From JBAVQS01 sp049694275 (GTDB taxonomy: Bacteria > Chloroflexota > Anaerolineae > UBA4142 > SHND01), in contig JBAVQS010000039.1 of the NCBI GenBank assembly GCA_049694275.1, forward strand, positions 1 to 20,347: 20,347 nucleotides of DNA, given 5' to 3'. The notes below the pieces were generated by a model, which made no database searches, had not been told where the DNA came from, and was given only the letters and a program-made list of their open reading frames with translations. Shown here piece by piece: positions 1-5,575 of the stretch. Each line of letters opens with the position of its first letter. Position 1 is the stretch's first letter. Made by a program: the position numbers and the translations under genes.

Positions 1-555
1 CTCTGGAATCGTTGTTACCGATGGATCGAGGCGACAACCTCGTGGCGCGAGGCCCATGCGCGGGATTTGACTCACCAATTTCTTGCGGGATTTCGATCGG
101 GCAACCTCCGGTCCTGCCAACCGGCGATCAACGCGTATCTGGTCGCACTGGAAGAAAAGAAAGGCGACCAGCGCCGGCTGATTGACGACGTCGAGCACGG
201 ATATAATGAGCTGGTCCGCCCCCATGCGCCCGAGTCCGCGGGAGACGATGTTGACCTCGTTCAGGATGAAAAGAGCTCGATACTGGCGCTGCTGAAACTG
301 GTCGAGAAGGAGCTCGAAGAGCAGACCCAAGACTGGCGCACTGAACTGCAAGCCCTTGCAGTCCCCCAGAGAGAACCGGCGGCATCGGAACAGACCTCGC
401 TCCTGGATTCCCTCAAAGCCCTCCTGGATTCCCTCAAAGCGTTCCTGCCCTTGCAATCCAGGCCCCAAAACAGGCGCGCCCAATCGTTCGCTTTTCGCGT
501 GCCCAGATTGAGCTTGAGGCGCAGCAGGAAAAGCGGTTCCTCGGACAAAAAGTAG
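1..555 (+). CDS. Hypothetical protein, 5' end outside the window
   Basis: I do not recognise this protein. The reading frame is open from base 1, so the gene almost certainly begins upstream; the first internal start codon is a TTG at 67 with no clear ribosome binding site. About 184 residues are visible. The first half is charged and helical, rich in Glu, Lys, Arg and Trp, and looks like a soluble helical bundle or coiled-coil segment. The tail is very basic (many Arg and Ser, ending SGSSDKK). Near the middle, LLDSLKA occurs twice in tandem, encoded by a 21-base duplication. I see no signal peptide or membrane segment in the visible part. The next gene starts 9 bases after the stop, suggesting co-transcription with the small membrane protein there. 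The function is unknown. Confidence 0.6.
   Translation, partial: LWNRCYRWIEATTSWREAHARDLTHQFLAGFRSGNLRSCQPAINAYLVALEEKKGDQRRLIDDVEHGYNELVRPHAPESAGDDVDLVQDEKSSILALLKLVEKELEEQTQDWRTELQALAVPQREPAASEQTSLLDSLKALLDSLKAFLPLQSRPQNRRAQSFAFRVPRLSLRRSRKSGSSDKK
400..441 (+). repeat. 21-base in-frame tandem duplication
   Basis: Bases 400-420 and 421-441 are identical except at the last position (c versus g). Each unit encodes LLDSLKA or LLDSLKAF-like heptads, so the duplication adds exactly one heptad to a helical stretch and keeps the frame. Such a near-identical copy suggests recent slippage or duplication. Confidence 0.9.
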
Positions 556-564
556 CAGCAACCC

Positions 565-1110
565 ATGCTCTCACTAATTAGAGCGTTCCTACTCTGGTTC
601 GTCCCTTATGAGCGGGTTACCGTTCATTCCCGTCTTGATCAAAAGACTGCCATGCTGCGTGTCTCGTCGCTCCTGCGGGCAGAGATGCCCATTCCGGTGC
701 CAATGGGCAAAGGATACGCATACTACAACTTTACTGGCTGGATTAAGGGGCAACGCTTTTACATCCGGGATTATCCATCACCCAAAGAGGAAGGCGATCC
801 TCCGTTCAGGAACGTAACTGGCGTGATCGAGTCGAGCGATGCCACTTCCGTAATCACGGCAACCATGCACCTGGATCTTATGGCACTCACCGTCTATATT
901 GTTCCTGTCGCAGTGCTCTTGGCTTACTTGTTTGAGATGCCCCATATCCCTCTAGCCGTGCCCATGTTGTTTTGGATTGTAACGCACGGTGCCTTGCTCG
1001 CCTATTTCAAACTATCCAGTTCTGGAACCAGGAGCGTTCTCTGGTGGCTTTTCAGCGTCCCAGAGGCAGACCGAATCAAGCAAATATGGGATCAGACCCT
1101 ATCAAGGTAG
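565..1110 (+). CDS. Small membrane protein of unknown function
   Basis: A 181-residue protein. Residues 1-15 are a short hydrophobic N-terminal stretch. Residues 20-100 are soluble with a beta-rich look: YAYYNFTGWIKGQRFYIRDY, then a pattern like RNVTGVIES...TSVITATMHL. Two membrane segments follow at about 105-124 and 127-148, then a cytosolic tail. The F-x-G-x-(5)-F-x-I-R ... G-x-I-E ... T-x-I-x-x-x-M-x-L layout, followed by a membrane pair, resembles short uncharacterised bacterial membrane proteins I have seen, but I cannot name a family. The ATG at 565 has no good Shine-Dalgarno sequence. The gene follows the upstream open frame by 9 bases, so translation may be coupled. No function is assigned. 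Confidence 0.6.
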   Translation: MLSLIRAFLLWFVPYERVTVHSRLDQKTAMLRVSSLLRAEMPIPVPMGKGYAYYNFTGWIKGQRFYIRDYPSPKEEGDPPFRNVTGVIESSDATSVITATMHLDLMALTVYIVPVAVLLAYLFEMPHIPLAVPMLFWIVTHGALLAYFKLSSSGTRSVLWWLFSVPEADRIKQIWDQTLSR

Positions 1111-1216
1111 AGCACGACCACGCTCATTCTGGAGGGCCTGCGCTTTTCTCGGAAAGGATTGGCCTTTTTGCCGCTGGGCCGCAATTACATACTGCACACT
1201 TATGAAGGAGTTATGA

Positions 1217-1708
1217 ATGATGAAATCTGAACTTTTGAATGGGTTGCAGGAAGAGTATCAGCAGTGGGAAGCACTTCTCGATCAGATTGGCCCGGCGCGC
1301 ATGGATCAACCCGACGTGGCCGGCCACTGGTCCATCAAAGATATCGTCGCTCACCTGACCGGCTGGCGGCGCAGAACTGTCGCCCGCATCCAAGCAGCAC
1401 AACGCGGCGAACTAGATTCGCCTCCACCCTGGCCAGCGCACCTGCAAACTGACGATGAAATCAATGCCTGGATCTATGAGTCCAATCATGGGCGCTCGGT
1501 GCAACAGGTCCTGGATGAATCGCATCAAGTATTTCAGCAACTCCTCGCTGCCATTGAAGGCTTACCGGACAAAGTCCTGACGGATCCCCAGCGCTACCTT
1601 CCGTGGTTGGAGGGCAATCCCTTTAGCCCGGCAGGACTCTTTGCCCATTTCCATGATGAGCATGAGCCAGACATGCGCGCCTGGTTGGCGCGAGTAGAGA
1701 AACAATAG
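1217..1708 (+). CDS. DinB-type four-helix bundle protein (ClbS/DfsB or maleylpyruvate isomerase-like)
   Basis: A 163-residue protein of the DinB/MDMPI superfamily. Members are small four-helix bundles that usually hold a metal through three histidines; many act as thiol-dependent isomerases or transferases, while others are hydrolase-like (ClbS) or uncharacterised. Visible hallmarks are the helix-1 motif HWSIKDIVAHLTGWRRR (His46) and the C-terminal HFHDEHEPDMRAWLAR, which supplies candidate metal ligands His144, His146 and His149. The length is typical of the family. A GAAGGAG Shine-Dalgarno sequence at 1204-1210 precedes two consecutive ATG codons (1217 and 1220); I take the first. The gene stands alone, with 106 bases before it and a long hairpin and an independent promoter after it. 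The substrate cannot be deduced. Confidence 0.8.
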   Translation: MMKSELLNGLQEEYQQWEALLDQIGPARMDQPDVAGHWSIKDIVAHLTGWRRRTVARIQAAQRGELDSPPPWPAHLQTDDEINAWIYESNHGRSVQQVLDESHQVFQQLLAAIEGLPDKVLTDPQRYLPWLEGNPFSPAGLFAHFHDEHEPDMRAWLARVEKQ

Positions 1709-1753
1709 CGGCGCTCCTCCACCTGTACCGAATTCCTCATGCGTTCGCGGTCA

Positions 1754-1814
1754 GACCCTTTGGGTTTTCGCTCGGGCTTGCGCAAACGCGAGTGCAAGCG
1801 AAAACCCAAGGGTC
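1754..1814. repeat. Long imperfect hairpin between the DinB-like gene and the GntR promoter
   Basis: The left arm at 1754-1772 and the right arm at 1797-1814 are complementary over 18 pairs with one extra T bulged on the left. Inside, CTCG (1771-1774) can pair with CGAG, extending the stem with a bulge. The 3' arm is followed by GGTTCCTC and not by a T-run, so a classical intrinsic terminator is not supported. It could still end the upstream transcript, or be a dispersed palindromic repeat. Confidence 0.75.
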
Positions 1815-1823
1815 CGGTTCCTC

Positions 1824-1852
1824 TTGACACCGCTCCCCATCAGTTGTATAAT
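1824..1852 (+). promoter_or_regulatory. Consensus sigma-70 promoter of the GntR-slipin operon
   Basis: TTGACA at 1824-1829, a 17-base spacer, and TATAAT at 1847-1852 give a perfect match to the vegetative promoter consensus. Transcription would begin near 1859, leaving a leader of about 32 bases before the ATG at 1891. So perfect a promoter is normally held down by a repressor, which fits the operator overlapping its -10 box. Confidence 0.88.
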
Positions 1853-1875
1853 TGTATTAGTGTGATTAATACAAT
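1851..1875. promoter_or_regulatory. Palindromic operator overlapping the -10 box, probably for the adjacent GntR regulator
   Basis: ATTGTATTA at 1851-1859 and TAATACAAT at 1867-1875 form a perfect 9-base inverted repeat with a 7-base centre. It overlaps the last two bases of the -10 box and covers the expected transcription start. GntR-family dimers bind such palindromes and commonly repress their own operon, so autoregulation is the natural inference. Binding itself is not shown by the sequence. Confidence 0.75.
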
Positions 1876-1890
1876 GTTCAAGAGCCAGCA

Positions 1891-2283
1891 ATGATTCGAA
1901 TAGACCCCGACAGTACCGTACCCATTTATCTGCAAATCGTTCAAGACATCAAACACCAGGTCGCTACCGGCGCGTTCAAGCCCGGCCAGCAGCTGCCCAC
2001 GGTGCGCGAGTTGGCGGCGACTTTGCGGATCAATCCCAATACGGTCGCGCGGGCCTATGACCAACTGGATACGGATCAAGTCATCTCTACCCAGCAAGGG
2101 CGTGGGACGTTTGTGCGCGAACATCCCAATGAAGCCCACCTGACCTATGTACGCGAAGAGCGGCTGCGCACCCTGGCCGAACGAACCGTCGGAAATGCCC
2201 TGAGCCTCGGCTATACCGAAGCGGAAATCCGCGCCGCTTTTCAAGCCGCGTTGGCTCATTGGGCCAAACTCAAGAAAGCGTGA
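1891..2283 (+). CDS. GntR-family regulator, YtrA subfamily
   Basis: A 130-residue DNA-binding protein. Residues 10-78 are the GntR winged helix: PIYLQIVQDIKHQVATG, then PGQQLPTVRELAATLRINPNTVARAYDQL, then the wing QGRGTFV. The remaining 50 residues are a short helical dimerisation region without a large ligand-binding domain, which places it in the YtrA subfamily. Members of that subfamily usually repress an operon that includes their own gene and membrane or transporter genes. The ATG at 1891 follows a weak ribosome binding site. The gene has a consensus promoter and an overlapping palindrome just upstream, and the slipin gene starts 11 bases after its stop, so it very likely controls that gene. 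The signal it responds to is unknown. Confidence 0.92.
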   Translation: MIRIDPDSTVPIYLQIVQDIKHQVATGAFKPGQQLPTVRELAATLRINPNTVARAYDQLDTDQVISTQQGRGTFVREHPNEAHLTYVREERLRTLAERTVGNALSLGYTEAEIRAAFQAALAHWAKLKKA

Positions 2284-2294
2284 GGATTCAATCT

Positions 2295-3269
2295 ATGGCG
2301 CTCAATCTGGTTCTCAAGGGGCGTGGAATCAGCAGGGACTCCCATGCAAGCAATCCGGTCGCATTGACCGTCTTTTTTCTCATCGTGTTGCTGGGCGCGT
2401 TCGCCAGCAACGTGACTGGACAGTTCGCGGGTGGCGCGACACCCCTGTGGTTGCTCGCCTCATTCTTGCCCGCGACCTACTTGCTCTTTGCCATCAAAAT
2501 TGCCAATCAATGGGAAAAGGCGATTGTTCTACGGTTTGGTCAATTCACGCGGCTGGCCGGGCCGGGCTTTTTTACCATCGTGCCGATCATCGAAACGATT
2601 CCGTCCTGGGTGGACAGCCGGGTGATGGTCACGCCGTTCTCGGCTGAACGGACGCTGACCGCCGATACCGTTCCGGTCAATGTGGACGCCGTCCTATTCT
2701 GGATGGTGTGGGATGCGCAAAAGGCCGCCCTGGAGGTCCAGGACTATAAGCAAGCGGTCTCGTGGGCCGCGCAAACCGCGCTCCGCGATCTGATCGGCAA
2801 GATGGCCCTGGCCGAAATCCTGGTTGGGCGCGACAAGCTGGACCTCGAGCTGCAAAAGATTATTGACCAGCGTACGACGGCGTGGGGCGTCGCCGTACAA
2901 TCGGTTGAAATTCGCGATGTCATTATTCCGTCCGCGCTCGAAGATGCGATGAGCCGCCAGGCCCAGGCGGAACGCGAGCGGCAAGCGCGCGTGATTTTGG
3001 GCGAATCGGAACAGCAGATTGCCCAATCATTCCGGGCGGCGGCCGAGATTTATGGTTCGAATAATACGGCCTTGCACCTGCGCGCAATGAACATGCTCTT
3101 TGAAGGGTTGAAGGAGCACGGGGCGCTGGTGATTGTGCCCTCGACTGCGGTCGAAACAATGGGCCTGGGCGGATTGACCGGGCTGACGGCGCTGGCGCAG
3201 TCCAACCCACTGCTGACCGGCGCAACGGCAAGCGGTAGCACTACACCACCTCCAACAAGTGGTCAATAA
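2295..3269 (+). CDS. Slipin / SPFH (band 7) membrane protein
   Basis: A 324-residue stomatin-like protein. Two hydrophobic segments (about 22-38 and 50-68) form the N-terminal membrane anchor. The band-7 domain spans about 72-230: EKAIVLRFGQF, then GPGFFTIVPIIETI, then VPVNVDAVLFWMV, and the conserved EIRDVIIPSALEDAMSRQAQ followed by AERERQARVILGESE. The C-terminus ends in a low-complexity Thr/Pro/Ser tail. Slipins form oligomeric scaffolds in membrane microdomains and are often linked to membrane stress or partner proteases; no NfeD-type partner gene is adjacent here. I chose the ATG at 2295 because GAGG (2282-2285), overlapping the stop of the GntR gene, gives a good ribosome binding site; a TTG at 2259 in the same frame lies inside the GntR gene and lacks one. 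Probably co-transcribed with and repressed by the GntR regulator. Confidence 0.9.
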   Translation: MALNLVLKGRGISRDSHASNPVALTVFFLIVLLGAFASNVTGQFAGGATPLWLLASFLPATYLLFAIKIANQWEKAIVLRFGQFTRLAGPGFFTIVPIIETIPSWVDSRVMVTPFSAERTLTADTVPVNVDAVLFWMVWDAQKAALEVQDYKQAVSWAAQTALRDLIGKMALAEILVGRDKLDLELQKIIDQRTTAWGVAVQSVEIRDVIIPSALEDAMSRQAQAERERQARVILGESEQQIAQSFRAAAEIYGSNNTALHLRAMNMLFEGLKEHGALVIVPSTAVETMGLGGLTGLTALAQSNPLLTGATASGSTTPPPTSGQ

Positions 3270-3293
3270 GACTTTACATCCCAGAGTGGCAAA

Positions 3294-4778
3294 ATGCTCA
3301 ATACAGCGCCCACCCTCAATCGGCCCGCGACGGGACTACTCGTGACCCTCGCCGGGGTATCGTTCGTCGCCCACATGCTCGTCGCCGGGAACTATGGCTA
3401 CTTTCGTGACGAGCTGTACTATATCGCCGATGGCTGGCGCCTCCAGCTCGGCTATGTCGATCAGCCGCTACTGATGGGCTGGCTGGCCGCGCTCCTGCGC
3501 GTCACGATCGGCGACAGCCTGGTGGCGATCCACGTCATCCCGGCGCTCGCCTGCGCCCTGATCATCGTCCTCACCGGCCTGATGGCGCGTGAACTGGGTG
3601 GTGGGCGGGTGGCGCAGTTCGTGGCCGGCGTGACGGCCCTGTTCAGCGTTATCTTCATGGTCGGCGGATCGATTTTCTCCATGGATGTGCTCGATCAACT
3701 CTGGTGGACGCTTGCCAGTCTCATCGTGTTGCAGCTGCTGCGCCGCGATGAACCCCGCCTGTGGCTGCTCGTCGGGCTGGTCGTCGCCATCGCGCTCCTG
3801 ACCAAGCTGACCGTGCTCTTTTTTTGCCTCGCGCTGGTCCTGGCGCTGCTCGTCACGCCCGAGCGCCGCTACCTGCGCACACGGTGGCCCTGGTTAGCGG
3901 GCGGCATCGCCTTCCTGGGCCTGCTCCCCTACCTCATCTGGAACGCCGCCAATGGCTGGCCCACATTCGAGTTCTGGCAGCACTATGGCGTCCGGAGCGG
4001 CCCGCTGGATTTTCTCTTTGCGCAGTTCGGGCTGATGAATCCGATCGCCGTCCCCCTGGCCGTTGCCGGCCTGGTCTTTTACTTTCACAGGACAGGCGTG
4101 CGCTATCGTCTCCTGGGCTGGACGTTCGTCCTGGTCTATTTAGTGCTGACCCTGCTGGGCGCCAAGTCGTACTTTTTGGCGCCCGCCTACCCCATCCTGT
4201 TCGCGGCTGGGGCGGTGATGTTCGAGCGATGGGCGCTGCGACCGCGGCTCGCATGGATCCGGCCCGCCTATGTCGCCCTGCTTGCGCTCGTCGGAATACT
4301 GCTGGCGCCGGATGTCATGCCCATCCTGCCGCCTGAAACGACCGCGCACACCTATGGCCAATTGGAACAGACGCTCGGCGATCGCCTGGGCTGGGACAGC
4401 CTCACGCAAACCGTGGAGCAGGTCTATGCCGCTCTGCCACCGGAGCAGCGCGCGCAAGCCTGCGTGGTGACCAGCAACTATGGCGAGGCCAGCGCGCTCA
4501 GCCAGCTCGCCGCGCCCGGTCGCCTTCCGCCGATCATCAGCGGTCATAACAACTATTACCTGTGGGGACCGGGCACGTGTACCGGCCAGGTGCTCATCGG
4601 CGTTGGGTTTTCACCCGCCGACTACAAGGGCACATACGCCAACGTGGTGATCGCCGCGACACAGAGGTGTCCATACTGCGTGTCCTTCGAGCAGGAGCTG
4701 CCCATCGTCGTCGCGTCCAACCCGACGATCCCGATCAACCTCCCGCAGTTGTGGCCCTCGGTCAAGCACTATGAATGA
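3294..4778 (+). CDS. Polyprenyl-phosphate-dependent glycosyltransferase, GT39/PMT-like (ArnT-type fold)
   Basis: A 494-residue integral membrane enzyme with about ten hydrophobic segments. The first external loop carries YFRDELYY (Asp39, Glu40), then GYVDQPLL (Asp56), the usual catalytic-loop signature of the PMT_2/GT39 class. These enzymes move a sugar from a polyprenyl-phosphate donor to a protein or lipid acceptor on the outer face of the membrane. Residues from about 350 to the end form a soluble extracytoplasmic domain (TSNYGEASAL, SGHNNYYLWGPG). The length fits the family. The ATG at 3294 follows a modest AGAGTGG ribosome binding site, 24 bases after the slipin stop, so it may be read from the same promoter. 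Donor and acceptor cannot be inferred. Pro, Leu and GC content resemble its neighbours. Confidence 0.88.
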   Translation: MLNTAPTLNRPATGLLVTLAGVSFVAHMLVAGNYGYFRDELYYIADGWRLQLGYVDQPLLMGWLAALLRVTIGDSLVAIHVIPALACALIIVLTGLMARELGGGRVAQFVAGVTALFSVIFMVGGSIFSMDVLDQLWWTLASLIVLQLLRRDEPRLWLLVGLVVAIALLTKLTVLFFCLALVLALLVTPERRYLRTRWPWLAGGIAFLGLLPYLIWNAANGWPTFEFWQHYGVRSGPLDFLFAQFGLMNPIAVPLAVAGLVFYFHRTGVRYRLLGWTFVLVYLVLTLLGAKSYFLAPAYPILFAAGAVMFERWALRPRLAWIRPAYVALLALVGILLAPDVMPILPPETTAHTYGQLEQTLGDRLGWDSLTQTVEQVYAALPPEQRAQACVVTSNYGEASALSQLAAPGRLPPIISGHNNYYLWGPGTCTGQVLIGVGFSPADYKGTYANVVIAATQRCPYCVSFEQELPIVVASNPTIPINLPQLWPSVKHYE

Positions 4779-4790
4779 GCGCGTATGGCC

Positions 4791-4819
4791 TTGCCATCGA
4801 CGCCAAATGGGACTAGACT
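4791..4819 (+). promoter_or_regulatory. Possible promoter of the beta-repeat membrane protein
   Basis: TTGCCA at 4791-4796 and TAGACT at 4814-4819 are separated by 17 bases. The start would be near 4826, giving a leader of about 84 bases before the ATG at 4910. The fit is moderate (5 of 6 at -35, 4 of 6 at -10). The same TAGACT -10 with a 17-base spacer recurs before the SDR gene. Confidence 0.4.
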
Positions 4820-4909
4820 ATCTTAAATGAATCTGCGAAATCCAGTTCGCTCTTGATTGTGCGATAGACTATTTGTCCGACGTTCTGGCGTCGCAGCAAA
4901 GGAGAACCC

Positions 4910-5410
4910 ATGTCCCGTCTAGTAGCTTATCTCGCGCTGGTCGTTGCGGTGGCGTCCATCGGTCTGAATGTCTTTCTGCTCACGCGGTTGAATCAGGCGC
5001 GCGTGGGAGCGATTCAGGCGCTCGACCGCGTCTCAACGCGGCTCGACGATCTGGCCGGGGTCTCTGTGCAATATACGGCCAGGGTCAAACAAACCCTGCC
5101 GGTCTCGGGCGAACTGCCGTTCAACCAGGACCTGGTGGTCCCGATCAGTACCACCATTCCGATCAGCGTCACCGCGCACGCGAGTGTCAACACGCCGTTG
5201 GGACCGCTCGACGTGCCGGTGGCAGTCGATACCTCCGTCCCCATCAACCTCCAGATCCCCATTAATATCAGCCGCACCGTGCCCTATTCCCTCACGATCC
5301 CCATCGATCTCGCCGTGCCCTTCGAAATTCACCTGCATGACCTCGGCGTCGATCCGGCAATCCAGGAGGCCAAGCAAGAGATTCAACAATTCAAGGCGAG
5401 CCTCCAGTAG
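4910..5410 (+). CDS. Membrane-anchored beta-repeat protein of unknown function
   Basis: A 166-residue protein. Residues 4-24 form a single N-terminal membrane anchor. Residues 28-50 are helical (LNQARVGAIQALDRVSTRLDDL). Residues 62-141 are an unusual beta-repeat in which short strands contain VPI, IPI or VPV about every 6 to 10 residues, for example VPISTTIPISV, VPINLQIPINI and SLTIPIDLAVPFEI. A terminal helix follows (DPAIQEAKQEIQQFKASL). The polypeptide probably sits outside the membrane as an elongated beta structure. No catalytic motif is visible, and I cannot name a family. The start is secure: AAAGGAGAA lies just before the ATG at 4910. It is preceded by 131 non-coding bases with a possible promoter and followed by a convergent gap. 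Confidence 0.75.
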   Translation: MSRLVAYLALVVAVASIGLNVFLLTRLNQARVGAIQALDRVSTRLDDLAGVSVQYTARVKQTLPVSGELPFNQDLVVPISTTIPISVTAHASVNTPLGPLDVPVAVDTSVPINLQIPINISRTVPYSLTIPIDLAVPFEIHLHDLGVDPAIQEAKQEIQQFKASLQ

Positions 5411-5430
5411 ACCGGGGAGGTCGTATCCCG

Positions 5431-5541
5431 AATATTGATTTTGTTGACGAACGCGCCGGACATCAGGGAATGGAATTTCCCGTCTGAACCCGAAAGGTCG
5501 CCTCAGCAACCGAAAAGGAGTTCGCCAACGGTATCAATATT
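5431..5541 (+). ncRNA. Candidate structured RNA (or inverted-repeat element) in the convergent gap
   Basis: AATATTGAT (5431-5439) pairs perfectly with ATCAATATT (5533-5541). After a 3-base step that allows two G-U pairs on the plus strand, GTTGACGAAC (5443-5452) pairs with GTTCGCCAAC (5520-5529) in 9 of 10 positions. The result is a nearly continuous 22-step helix enclosing 67 bases. Inside lie a GGGAA/TTCCC hairpin (5466-5481) and two similar small hairpins with GAAA-type loops, ACCCGAAAGGT and ACCGAAAAGG. I cannot match it to a known RNA family. Alternatives are a bidirectional terminator without a U-run or a small mobile inverted repeat. Confidence 0.4.
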
Positions 5542-5575
5542 GTGTGGTTTCGCAGAAGCGCACGGCCGTGCGTCG

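Noticed and set aside
2259..2294. TTG start for the slipin at 2259
   Set aside because: It lies inside the GntR gene without a ribosome binding site; the ATG at 2295 has GAGG at proper spacing.
5461..5530. Resemblance of the CAGCAACC stretch to a SAM riboswitch core
   Set aside because: Only a few bases match, the other conserved core segments are missing, and no gene lies downstream on the same strand.
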